A stretch of 41,001 nucleotides of DNA from Candidatus Bathyarchaeota archaeon (GCA_026015035.1 JAOZHB010000036.1:1-41001), one strand, 5' to 3'. Shown: positions 1-7,138, numbered from the stretch's first letter. A program made the numbers and translations. The notes: generated by a model not told the origin, from the sequence alone.

Positions 1-189
1 TTCGTCGTCGAGAGTGATTTGCGAGCTAGGGCAACTGGAGACTTCACCAGTTTTCTGTTCGATCCAGATGAGGGGAACGCTTCTCGGCGAGTCCACGGAG
101 AACCCGAAGATTCTACCATACACTCGACCGTAAGAGTCATGAATTACCTCACCGATGACTGTCTTTGCTACATTCGTTTTGATTGACAT
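1..189 (-). CDS. cdvA: CdvA-like division protein, N-terminal part (cut by window edge)
   Basis: The first 63 codons of a gene that runs off the left edge. The start ATG (189-187) has a GGAGGAT ribosome site at 194-200. The peptide begins MSIKTNVAKTVIGEVIHDSY and continues with GRVYGRIFGF, a PRC-barrel-like beta domain as found at the N terminus of CdvA. In Sulfolobus, CdvA is a filament-forming coiled-coil protein that binds membrane and recruits ESCRT-III to the division site. The coiled coil and C-terminal E3B tail expected for CdvA would lie outside the window, so the call rests on this domain and on the CdvB gene 93 bases upstream. Alternative: another PRC-barrel protein. Confidence 0.72.
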   Translation of the reverse strand, partial: MSIKTNVAKTVIGEVIHDSYGRVYGRIFGFSVDSPRSVPLIWIEQKTGEVSSCPSSQITLDDE

Positions 190-282
190 GGCAATCCTCC
201 GATAGAGAGAGACCTAAAAAAGAAGGGGATTCCGCGTTTGACCCCGTTAATTTGATTCCTTTTCTACGCAGCTCTCGAGAAG

Positions 283-921
283 TTAATTCGATTTTTCTAG
301 GCTTGGTAGCGTGGTAGTGGGTAGTGTGGGGAACTTCTCTTTCATCTTTTGTTCAGCAATAGCGTTTGCATCTTCAAGGATCTTGTCAGCGGCTTCGCCA
401 GAGGTAATCACGTTCCAGCTTGTGGCGGTAACCCTGCCAGAATCTATTACAAGGTCGTTCAGTGAAGTTCCTATCTCACCTAGTCTATACGATACTTCGG
501 GGACGACGCCAGCTAAGTTTCCTTTAATCGAGTTTATCACGTTTGCCACAGGATTCATTTCCACCGCGATGTCGCCAAATTCTTCAACGGTCTCCAGCCG
601 TAGAACGACCTGCTCAATAGCAAATTGTCCTCTCAGGATCGTTTGACACATTTTCCTTATTTCGGCGCACTCGTTTGCATATATGGAAGCGCGTGCTGAG
701 TCTTTGGCGAGAACCGAGTTGGTGCATCGTCTAAAGAGACCGTTGTAGTGCTTCTGCATTCGTTGGTAAGCTTGTTCGAGACGCCCCTGCTGAACCTTTA
801 ACTTGTAGATGGTGAAGGTGATTTTTTCTCGGAGGGGTTGAGGCTTCCTCATGGCGTTCGCGATCTTCGAAAATGTTGATGGCTGATTACTACTTTCCCA
901 AGTCTTAAATATATCTGCCAT
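283..921 (-). CDS. cdvB: CdvB-type ESCRT-III protein
   Basis: A 212-residue Snf7/ESCRT-III-like protein, the polymer-forming part of the archaeal Cdv division and membrane-scission machinery. Residues about 30-170 are a charged, helical core starting near PLREKITFTIYKLKVQQGRL, typical of archaeal ESCRT-III. The tail (about 193-208) reads KFPTLPTTTLPSLE, which resembles the proline-rich MIM2 motif that binds the MIT domain of the CdvC/Vps4 ATPase. The protein ends straight after this motif. The C-terminal winged helix that Sulfolobus CdvB uses to bind CdvA is therefore absent, and in length it is closer to the CdvB1/B2 paralogues. The start ATG has AGGAGG at 930-935. It lies directly upstream of cdvA and probably shares a transcript with it. 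CdvC is not in the window. Confidence 0.85.
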   Translation of the reverse strand: MADIFKTWESSNQPSTFSKIANAMRKPQPLREKITFTIYKLKVQQGRLEQAYQRMQKHYNGLFRRCTNSVLAKDSARASIYANECAEIRKMCQTILRGQFAIEQVVLRLETVEEFGDIAVEMNPVANVINSIKGNLAGVVPEVSYRLGEIGTSLNDLVIDSGRVTATSWNVITSGEAADKILEDANAIAEQKMKEKFPTLPTTTLPSLEKSN

Positions 922-1153
922 CTATGTAACCTCCTCTTTTATTTCAAGTAACTTTTTTGTTAAACAACCCTTGGCCAAACCATTTAGACTTTTGTTACAG
1001 TTCTGTTGAAACCCGCGGGGGCATCGTGTTAAAATTAACTAAAAAAGTGCTAAATCTGGGCCTCGGCTTTTGTCAGGGTAATACGGTGAAAATCTCGGTA
1101 GGTAATACGATGAGAGCTAACTCTTTAAATCATGTGACGGCGTACGAGGGGTC
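922..1153. other. Intergenic region upstream of cdvB
   Basis: There is no convincing gene. On the minus strand it holds the cdvB ribosome site AGGAGG (930-935) and AT-rich candidates for a TATA box at about 935-945 and 952-966; neither is clear enough to choose. The upstream three-gene operon ends at its left boundary, so cdvBA could be transcribed alone or by read-through. Confidence 0.4.
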
Positions 1154-1744
1154 TCAGGGACTCGTAGGGGTTTGATCGCTGGACGGGCTTGTTTCGCCAC
1201 CGATGACCAGTTTAATCAGCGTCTTTTGGTCGATTTCGGCCCTTGCCCTCCAGTCGAGGTAGAGTACATCGTCCACCTCGTTGAGGTATCCCTGTCGGAT
1301 GTAGCGGTTGAGGTTACGCTCAACCCGCCACTTGGGAAATTTTTCCCGGAGAATCTGCTCAATGTCCCTTCGAGCGGCCTTCCCCTGTTTCGAAATGATG
1401 TATGAAACGGTGACGACGAGGGCTGCGACGTCATCCACGCGCCACCCAGACATAACCAAGTCAGATGCCGTCAGAGGCTCCTTCACGGCCACGTAGAATC
1501 GGGCTCGGTCAAGTTGTTCACTCGTTGGGTTTTGAGGCCGCTCTGAACCCTCGTAAACGGTGTTCACCTGTAAGCCTAAACTCGAAAGTTGGTGATTCAA
1601 CAGGTCGACGATTTTAATGTACTCCTTTCCCAGAGCTCTCCGAAGCTCCCATCCCTTGACCCCCGGCTGTCGATGTCGTCTATAGAAAATGATTTTTGCC
1701 GCTCTCTTCACTCGTCTAACGTAGGCTCCTGTGTCTTCAGCCAA
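1154..1744 (-). CDS. Kite/MAGE-like tandem winged-helix protein (Nse3-like SMC partner)
   Basis: A 196-residue protein, third gene of the SMC-like operon. It looks like two winged helices: residues about 8-62, and about 95-180. The second ends in GYLNEVDDVLYLDWRARAEI (152-171), which matches in pattern the end of MAGE/Nse3 domains, where a YL-x-hydrophobic segment is followed by WGPRA and an acidic helix. Nse1, Nse3, ScpB and MukE are Kite proteins that dimerise and bind the kleisin of SMC complexes. The start is TTG (1744-1742), one base after the kleisin stop, with its GGAGGG ribosome site inside the end of the preceding gene; this implies translational coupling. The last 15 residues are a Pro/Ser/Thr tail. 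Family assignment is by pattern, not by alignment. Confidence 0.6.
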   Translation of the reverse strand: MAEDTGAYVRRVKRAAKIIFYRRHRQPGVKGWELRRALGKEYIKIVDLLNHQLSSLGLQVNTVYEGSERPQNPTSEQLDRARFYVAVKEPLTASDLVMSGWRVDDVAALVVTVSYIISKQGKAARRDIEQILREKFPKWRVERNLNRYIRQGYLNEVDDVLYLDWRARAEIDQKTLIKLVIGGETSPSSDQTPTSP

Positions 1745-1745
1745 C

Positions 1746-2543
1746 TTATCGTCCCTCCGCCATTTCTTTCCAGAGGTCGTAGTCGATGGAGATGGGAAAC
1801 GAAATCATCTGCTCCGTAAAGGAAAGCTCTCTAGGCTCCATGTGAGGGACGAGAAACGTTTCTTCTTCTATGGGCTCTATCTCCATTGTGGCAAAGCCGT
1901 AGGTGACCAAGAAGCTTGTTAAATACGCTCGTACCACGGTCTCCTCATAGGACGGCGCGTAAATGAAGTCCCAATAGTGAATCCGCCCCTCTCCAGCAAC
2001 CTTCTCTTTAAGTTCTAACCAGAACTTTTGGAGGAGGCCGGTGAAGGACTCTTCATTGACAATTCGAGCTTTAATGAGCTCTTCGATGCTTGTGAGGTCG
2101 AGGACGCCTGTGGGCTCAGGCAGCTTCATCAGCCGATCCTCGAGGGATTGAAGTTGATTCCAATAGTCGATGGCCTCCAGGACCCGCTTGTTGGAAAGAC
2201 GGTCCATTTCGATCACGGGGTGCCACGTCCTTCGAAAGATCTCTAAGAGTTTTTCGGGTTCCAACATCTTAACTTTCAACTCGATGAGGAGGGGGTCGAC
2301 GAAGAGGGTGGTCGATCGATGTTTGATCCAATTCCCTTGAAGGCTGACGATGGACGAGATGCGGTTCAGGGTTGCAGCGTCTAAGGCGAAGTCCTCAAGG
2401 GCGCTCCAATGGGGAAGATACTTCCGCAAGGTTTCAAGAGCCTCTTTGACCTCGACTTCGAAGGGGTTTCCACCCTTCCGTTCTATGGCCACACACGTGC
2501 TGATGATCCTCAATAGACGTTCCCTATCTTTGCTGCTCTTCAC
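1746..2543 (-). CDS. Kleisin-like protein (Nse4/ScpA-type candidate)
   Basis: A 265-residue protein between the SMC-like ATPase and the Kite-like gene. Residues 1-60 are helical and could be the N-terminal domain that contacts the SMC neck. Residues about 199-232 (from SYEETVVRAYLTSFLVTYGF through an acidic strand to FLVP) resemble the small C-terminal winged helix of kleisins, which caps the SMC head. The middle is acidic and helical, as expected for a linker that binds Kite proteins. The start is GTG at 2543-2541, because the nearby ATG is followed by TGA. The ATPase stop lies 6 bases upstream. No close family is recognised by sequence alone. The kleisin role is inferred from position, size and the C-terminal pattern. 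Confidence 0.55.
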   Translation of the reverse strand: MKSSKDRERLLRIISTCVAIERKGGNPFEVEVKEALETLRKYLPHWSALEDFALDAATLNRISSIVSLQGNWIKHRSTTLFVDPLLIELKVKMLEPEKLLEIFRRTWHPVIEMDRLSNKRVLEAIDYWNQLQSLEDRLMKLPEPTGVLDLTSIEELIKARIVNEESFTGLLQKFWLELKEKVAGEGRIHYWDFIYAPSYEETVVRAYLTSFLVTYGFATMEIEPIEEETFLVPHMEPRELSFTEQMISFPISIDYDLWKEMAEGR

Positions 2544-2549
2544 ATACGA

Positions 2550-4496
2550 TCACTCCACCACGCTTACCTCGGATCGCCCCTCAAGGTTTTGAACGGTAAT
2601 GACGTGAACCGCCTTATCAACGTTGGTAATTTGCCCCGGCGTTATGGTGAGATACTGGGTTTCCCGACTTCCCCGCACCTCCTTGTAGAGCAAATCAGAA
2701 ATCGTCTCTCTGTTCTTGGGATCCATATGAATGTCGAACTCGTCCACCGCCCGGAACGGTGATTTCACGTATTGCTGAAGCGCCAAAAGAAACGCCATGG
2801 TTGCGGTGCTTCTCTCGCCGCCGCTCTGGGTATAAGAGTCCAGAATGGCGGGCTCCGCTCCTTTGAAGCCCACCGTCAACTCCAAGCCCATTGTTTCGAC
2901 GTCCTGGGTGTTAACTAACCGGATGTTACCAGTGGCATTGATCCGGAAAAGGAAGTTTTGGTATGGAACGCTTACTTCGTCGAGGAGGGATTGAATGATG
3001 CTGATCCACAGTCTCTTACGTTCCGCAACCTCATTCAAGACACTCGCCCTGTTCTCCGAGACCACCTCTACCTTTTGCTTCAAATCGTTGAACACGTTCA
3101 GATACGTCAAATACATTTGTTCAATGTCCTCAGAGAGCTTACCAATGGTTGCGAGTTGAATACTGGCGACGCGTATGTCGTCAGAGATCTCTTGAGGGCT
3201 TCTCACAGCCTTCATCGGTGCACCTGCCGCTTCTAACCGGGGTTGAAAGGCCTCCACGCCCCTCAGGGCGTGTCCCAACTCGTCTTTCAAATAAGTCAAC
3301 TCCCTACGCGCGGCCTCACTTTGAAACGTTAACAGGCCTTCCCTAACCCGCTCGTCTACATATTGTTGTTCAGCGCGAGTCCGTTCTTCGTCAAACACAG
3401 CCAATTGGGATTGAAGAGCCGACGTCTTGAAGTCGAGATCCTTCACCACGGTCTGAGACAGGGATATTTTCGCGTGCAGCTCATCGACGTAACCCTCTAA
3501 CGCGTCCAGCGTTTCTTTAACCGCATAAGCGTCCGGCTGAACCTTAAGGTTCAGAAGTTCCCCGATTTTATTGAGGGTCGCACTGCCGATTTTAGCCGTG
3601 ACTTGATGCTCTGTCTTTTCCTTTTCAAGCGTCATCAAGGAGTAAAAGGATTGGCGCTGTTCAAACCGGAGGGAGTTCAAGTCGCTGCCTCTTTGCTTGA
3701 TTAAGGCTTGGGTGCGGACAATCTCCTGTTCGAGGTCGGCTAGGCTTGCTTCTTTCCGTTCAACCTTCTCCTGCCACGCGGTGACGAGAGCCTCCTGCTT
3801 AGCTAGCTCCGCCCAAACAAGCTCTCGCCCCAGAAAGGTTTTTCTCTGAAGAACTTCCTTTCGTCTCTGGTATTTCTCGTACTCTTCTTTCCAGTAGGCA
3901 AGGGTTTGCTCCGCGTTTTCGAAGAGGGTTTTAACAGACTCTTCCTGACTCAGAACTTGAGTCAACTTGTCTTGGGCTTCTAAAACGTTCTGTCGGTACG
4001 CGCCTAAGCCAACCGCCTCCTCAACCATGGTCAGCCTCTGGACGAGTGTAGTTATGCCAAACTCTTCCATCATGCGTTGGTGCATGATGATGAGCATGTT
4101 ATCCGGGTTTATGCCGAAATCGTTTAAAATGGAGGTGACTTCCCTCTTGTTAACCGTCTTAAAGTTCACTTCAAACCAGTAGGCCCCTTCCTTCTTCAGG
4201 TACCGGGAAACCCGAAAGTAATCCACGTCAAACCGTGGTACAGGTCTCTTCCCCTGTCTCGGCGTGTTATCGAAAACAAGGGTCACTCTAGCGCTGTCTT
4301 CACCCCATCGAATGAGATCACTGAGCTTTCGCGATCTTTCGGTGTAGGCTTGTCCTAAGGCGACTGATATTGCAAGTAGAAGAGAGGATTTCCCGGAGCC
4401 GTTTGGACCGCAAATGATGTTCAGGCCTGGTTTTAACGGAATTCTCGCGTATTCATAGGACATAAAGTTCTCAAGGATTATTTCGCGAAGCAGCAC
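2550..4496 (-). CDS. Short SMC-like ATPase related to Smc5/Smc6
   Basis: A 648-residue ABC-type ATPase with split head domains. Walker A is GPNGSGKSS (30-38); a Q-loop candidate is MHQRM (138-142). A coiled coil runs from about 175 to 500. The ABC signature is SGGERS (558-563) and Walker B is FRAVDEFDIHMDPKNR (581-596). The last segment, followed by QYLTITP, recalls both Smc5 (PFR-VVDE, MDP-N, ITP) and Smc6 (LDEFDV-MD--NR). The coiled-coil arms are short: canonical SMCs are about 1,150-1,200 residues. I see no typical hinge domain and no CxxC zinc hook, so it is neither a normal SMC nor Rad50. The start is GTG (4496-4494), and a good TATA box lies 41 bases upstream. It probably loads on or tethers DNA with the kleisin- and Kite-like proteins encoded downstream. 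Confidence 0.8.
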   Translation of the reverse strand: MLLREIILENFMSYEYARIPLKPGLNIICGPNGSGKSSLLLAISVALGQAYTERSRKLSDLIRWGEDSARVTLVFDNTPRQGKRPVPRFDVDYFRVSRYLKKEGAYWFEVNFKTVNKREVTSILNDFGINPDNMLIIMHQRMMEEFGITTLVQRLTMVEEAVGLGAYRQNVLEAQDKLTQVLSQEESVKTLFENAEQTLAYWKEEYEKYQRRKEVLQRKTFLGRELVWAELAKQEALVTAWQEKVERKEASLADLEQEIVRTQALIKQRGSDLNSLRFEQRQSFYSLMTLEKEKTEHQVTAKIGSATLNKIGELLNLKVQPDAYAVKETLDALEGYVDELHAKISLSQTVVKDLDFKTSALQSQLAVFDEERTRAEQQYVDERVREGLLTFQSEAARRELTYLKDELGHALRGVEAFQPRLEAAGAPMKAVRSPQEISDDIRVASIQLATIGKLSEDIEQMYLTYLNVFNDLKQKVEVVSENRASVLNEVAERKRLWISIIQSLLDEVSVPYQNFLFRINATGNIRLVNTQDVETMGLELTVGFKGAEPAILDSYTQSGGERSTATMAFLLALQQYVKSPFRAVDEFDIHMDPKNRETISDLLYKEVRGSRETQYLTITPGQITNVDKAVHVITVQNLEGRSEVSVVE

Positions 4497-4536
4497 TCTA
4501 ACCCGTCACCAGACTACAGAAATACCCCTAACCCCA

Positions 4537-4546
4537 TATTTAAAAA
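4537..4546 (-). promoter_or_regulatory. TATA box of the SMC-like operon
   Basis: The minus strand reads TTTTTAAATA, a classical archaeal TATA box, about 41 bases upstream of the GTG start of the ATPase. Transcription would start near 4515. The three genes downstream are separated by 6 and 1 bases, so this is the likely promoter of the whole operon. Confidence 0.65.
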
Positions 4547-4682
4547 CTACGCGTCGGTTAGCGTCAAGAGGCTACGAGAGGAAAAGGATGTGACCTCACC
4601 GCGTAAACCGTTTTAGAAAACGGAGAACGATCCAGTACAACCATGCTTAAACCAATGGAAGAGTCGCTCTACAAAGGCTGCC

Positions 4683-4871
4683 TCAATTGAGGACGTCTAA
4701 CCCCGAACAATTGATCGAAGTCACAGATTTATCTTCAGGGAACAACCGTTTCCGGAAGATTGGGCAGGGGCTGCGAGTGCCTCCACTCATTGTCAGGAAG
4801 AGGCTGCCCCCAGCTAGAAACATGGTCGCCACAAGGGTCAACAGCGTGATGTTGCGAGGCGGCTTACACAC
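4683..4871 (-). CDS. Possible small membrane protein downstream of ssb
   Basis: A 62-codon reading frame starting with GTG, in the 350-base gap between the ssb stop and the SMC promoter. Residues about 8-29 (NITLLTLVATMFLAGGSLFL) form one hydrophobic stretch long enough to span a membrane, followed by a polar tail. It follows ssb on the same strand. No ribosome site is visible before the GTG, and no family is recognised. The hydrophobic segment is the only argument for it being real; the rest of the gap (4560-4680) shows nothing. Confidence 0.3.
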   Translation of the reverse strand: MCKPPRNITLLTLVATMFLAGGSLFLTMSGGTRSPCPIFRKRLFPEDKSVTSINCSGLDVLN

Positions 4872-4910
4872 CAGTATTCAACGGGGTTTCCAGACGGGGC
4901 TCCACCCCAT

Positions 4911-5210
4911 CTACTCTTCTACAACGGATATTTTTCCACTTCGTTTTCGCACATTCAACTGACTCACACCTCGGAACTGGCTGACATACCCATTTTCTAT
5001 TTGGATCGTGTCACCTGCCGAAACGCTGTCAATTTGGTCGTTCCACAAAATCAGCTTAATCGAGCCCGTTTCATCGGAGATCTGAACCTGGGAAACACGA
5101 TGAACGTTGAAGCCGTACCTCGAATACACTTCCCGCGTCTCAGATTTTTCAACAATCTTTCCCCGAACATCAATATTTTTCATGCCTACTCTAAGTTCAC
5201 CAATGTTCAA
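4911..5210 (-). CDS. ssb: Single-stranded DNA-binding protein, OB fold
   Basis: A 99-residue OB-fold protein of the crenarchaeal SSB type, coating single-stranded DNA in replication and repair. It starts MNIGELRVGMKNIDVRGKIV. The pattern ISDETGSIKLILWNDQ (about 59-74), followed by a G-D-x-I-x-I-x-N-G strand and an FRGVSQLNV strand, is the usual OB barrel of this family. The frame is open back to 5258, but I prefer the TTG at 5210-5208. It is preceded by AGGACGTGAT, close to the anti-16S consensus, and it gives the normal family N terminus. It lacks the acidic flexible tail of Sulfolobus SSB. A TATA candidate lies at 5286-5296. Confidence 0.85.
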   Translation of the reverse strand: MNIGELRVGMKNIDVRGKIVEKSETREVYSRYGFNVHRVSQVQISDETGSIKLILWNDQIDSVSAGDTIQIENGYVSQFRGVSQLNVRKRSGKISVVEE

Positions 5211-5520
5211 ACATAAATCACGTCCTAGCAAACAGGCTCGCCATGGACAACCAGGCAAATCCTGTCAAACCTAACCCATTAAAACATATATTAATGTTTA
5301 GAAGGCCTTCAACTAGCATTACCCTTTTCAATCGAAGCCCTTAGATATGAGTTGGTTAATGCTTGGAGCCTTGAAGTAGTGAAAAACCCTCCCAAGGTTT
5401 CCTGCTGTGATGTCAATCTTGAAGCCGTTGAAACGAATGAAAGAGTCTCACGGGGGAACGGTGTGAAGAGGGTGTGAGGCTGAGTAAGGTGATACGTTCG
5501 CACTTAGCCACGACTGCTCC
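5211..5520. other. Gap between ssb and cooC
   Basis: About 310 bases without a supported gene. The ssb promoter is at its left end (minus-strand TATA-like AT run at 5286-5296). The remainder, 5300-5520, has only a 64-codon frame with low-complexity composition and no ribosome site, which I do not accept. No tRNA, repeat or clear hairpin was seen. Confidence 0.4.
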
Positions 5521-6312
5521 TCATTCAAGCGAGGTGGACAGCAGTCGTTCGCTTAATGTTTTAATAGCGGTTAACCCAGAAGACGCCTTGGAGAGGTCTA
5601 AGGCCTCCCCCTTCACGTCGTTTTTCCGTATCTCCTCATCATAGGGTATGAGGGTGAGGAGGAAAAGGCCGTTGTCAGCGCAATACTCTTTGATGACGCC
5701 CTCTTCAAAGGGGTTTAGAACCTTGTTGCCGACGATGAACGCCTGTTCAACGCCCATTTCCCTGGAGAGAGCGTAGATGTTCTTCGCGGTTTCCAAGGAC
5801 TTCCTGTTCGCATCGGAGATAATAAGCATCACGTTCACGTGTTCGGCTGTACGTCGCCCCAAGTGTTCGGTTCCGGCCTCCATGTCGAGGACGACGACCT
5901 CCTCGCGTCTAACGATGAGGTGGCGTATGAGAGCTCTGACCAAGGCATTAGCGGGGCACATGCAGCCCTGTCCAGCCGATCGGACGACGCCCATAACGAG
6001 GAGGGTCACGCCGTCCAGCGTTTGCACACCAAACCGGTCGATGACATCGCCGACACTGAAGGAAAGACGGAAGACGCCGCCGTAGGACTCGGGTTTGACA
6101 CCTGTCTTCTCCTCAATGAGCGCCGCATTTTCCGATACGGGAATTACCGTTTTGGCTTGATCCAAGGGCACGCCCAAGGTTAAACCCAAGTTGGCGTTAG
6201 GGTCAGCATCGATCGCTAAGACTTTAAAGCCTTTGCGAGAGAAGATGCGCGCTAGAGTGCCAGCGACCGTCGTTTTTCCGACCCCACCCTTCCCCGAAAC
6301 TGCGACCTTCAT
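5521..6312 (-). CDS. cooC: CooC-type nickel-insertion ATPase (CO dehydrogenase accessory protein)
   Basis: A 263-residue MinD/SIMIBI-family P-loop ATPase. It starts MKVAVSGKGGVGKTT with a deviant Walker A (lysine signature KGGVGKTT), followed by DADPNANLG. The motif GCMCPANALVRAL (about 115-127) carries the C-x-C pair through which CooC dimers bind nickel before handing it to the C-cluster of carbon monoxide dehydrogenase. The frame is open to 6369, but ATG 6312-6310 is chosen: it gives the family N terminus and has GGGGAG 5 bases upstream. A TATA-like run lies at about 6369-6380. No CODH genes lie in this window, so the partner must be encoded elsewhere. An alternative is a related maturation ATPase for acetyl-CoA synthase. 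Confidence 0.85.
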   Translation of the reverse strand: MKVAVSGKGGVGKTTVAGTLARIFSRKGFKVLAIDADPNANLGLTLGVPLDQAKTVIPVSENAALIEEKTGVKPESYGGVFRLSFSVGDVIDRFGVQTLDGVTLLVMGVVRSAGQGCMCPANALVRALIRHLIVRREEVVVLDMEAGTEHLGRRTAEHVNVMLIISDANRKSLETAKNIYALSREMGVEQAFIVGNKVLNPFEEGVIKEYCADNGLFLLTLIPYDEEIRKNDVKGEALDLSKASSGLTAIKTLSERLLSTSLE

Positions 6313-6469
6313 CCCACTCCCCTCACGCTCATCCAAGACAACCATTCCTCTTTCCCAATACGTCTTCACTTTTATTAAACATTAAACGTAAAAAATACCT
6401 TACTGCGACGAAGAAGAAGGGTGACAGGTCACTGAAGATCGACATCCGGTGTTCCACCAACTCCAAGAC

Positions 6470-6780
6470 CTCTTCACTCGTCTCCGCACTCCTCTGAGCG
6501 CCTATCGTCTGAGCTTAGGTTGCTCTCTTCCGAGCCTGGCCAAGTTCACCCAGCGAATGCGGAAACAACCTCCCTCCGAAGATTGCCCCACAACCGTAGG
6601 CCCCAGAGGACGAAGATTCACGGCGACTAGGTAATGGCGTTGATAGAGCCTAAAGGCCTCACTTCAGCGTCGTCCGCCGTATAGGGGGTTTGCGGTCGAA
6701 GCATTGCTTCTAAGGGAACCCCTAGCTCCCACTTAGACCCATCACCCAAACGGGTAAGAGGAGTGGACGAGTATAAAGAT
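6470..6780 (-). ncRNA. ffs: Signal recognition particle RNA (7S/SRP RNA)
   Basis: The minus strand contains the conserved SRP S-domain: GGTGAACTTGGCCAGG followed by CTCGGAAGAG (GGAA tetraloop closed by CTC/GAG) and AGCAACC, the asymmetric loop of helix 8 bound by SRP54. The ends pair: the minus strand near 6771-6757 (CTCGTC, CACTCCTCT) is complementary to AGAGGAGTG (6495-6487) and GACGAG (6482-6477). This forms a long terminal helix 1, as in archaeal SRP RNA. The length of about 300 is right for archaea. The exact ends are estimated from where pairing stops. The RNA is the scaffold of the particle that targets nascent secretory and membrane proteins. Confidence 0.93.
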
Positions 6781-6806
6781 TATGCGATTTCCTCGGACGA
6801 AAGAAG

Positions 6807-6820
6807 GGTTTTTATTTTCG
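6807..6820. promoter_or_regulatory. AT-rich element between SRP RNA and tRNA-Ser
   Basis: The plus strand reads GGTTTTTATTTTCG about 25-35 bases upstream of the tRNA 5' end, the right place for a TATA box. Read on the minus strand it is AAAATAAAAAC, about 30 bases upstream of the estimated SRP RNA 5' end. One element may therefore serve two divergent stable-RNA promoters. Confidence 0.5.
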
Positions 6821-6843
6821 ATAACAATTCAAGTAGAACAGAT

Positions 6844-6980
6844 GCCGGGATATCCTAGAGTCACTTGTCATTTGACGGGACAGGGATTCTGGTAGGGAGC
6901 AGACCAATACGTTAGGTGCTTAAGCCTGCTAAGTCTGTGGCCTACGGGCCTCGTGGGTTCAAATCCCTCTCCCGGCGCCA
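6844..6980 (+). tRNA. tRNA-Ser(GCU) with two apparent introns, CCA encoded
   Basis: The acceptor stem GCCGGGA (6844-6850) pairs with TCCCGGC (6970-6976), followed by discriminator G and encoded CCA. The D stem TCCT/GGGA is interrupted by a D loop of nearly 40 bases (6857-6894), which contains about 27-30 extra bases. The anticodon stem CAGAC (6900-6904) pairs perfectly with GTCTG (6933-6937). The 28 bases between them hold a normal CTGCTAA loop (anticodon GCT) plus 21 extra bases placed before the anticodon, near position 31-33 rather than the canonical 37/38. A long variable arm (GGCC-TACG-GGCC) confirms serine. The T arm GTGGG-TTCAAAT-CCCTC has one U-U mismatch. Removing both insertions leaves about 88 bases, normal for tRNA-Ser. 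Confidence 0.85.
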
Positions 6981-7138
6981 TCACCCAGTGGTAGTCGGCA
7001 TGTTTTTCTGGAAGCGAGATCAAGCCTATTCTTCGCCTATTTAACGTTGAGTTTTTGATGTTACGTCTTGATTTTCGCTGAGGAAAAGGATGACCGCCCC
7101 CCCTTTAGAGAAGGCGAAGTATTTTAGGAGTTACAGCG

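Noticed and set aside
1154-4496. A Wadjet/JetABCD or MukBEF plasmid-defence system
   Set aside because: No JetD-type nuclease gene is adjacent, the ATPase is far shorter than JetC or MukB, and its Walker B and signature segments resemble Smc5/Smc6.
2550-4496. Rad50/SbcC assignment for the ATPase
   Set aside because: No CxxC zinc hook and no Mre11 gene beside it; the C-terminal head reads as SMC-like.
5309-5503. A 64-codon minus-strand frame between ssb and cooC
   Set aside because: No ribosome site, no family, low-complexity composition.
6905-6932. Reading the long anticodon loop as a tRNA with a canonical 37/38 intron
   Set aside because: That would put ATA-like bases at the anticodon. 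The CTGCTAA loop, the long variable arm and the stem pairing fit tRNA-Ser(GCU) with the insertion before the anticodon.
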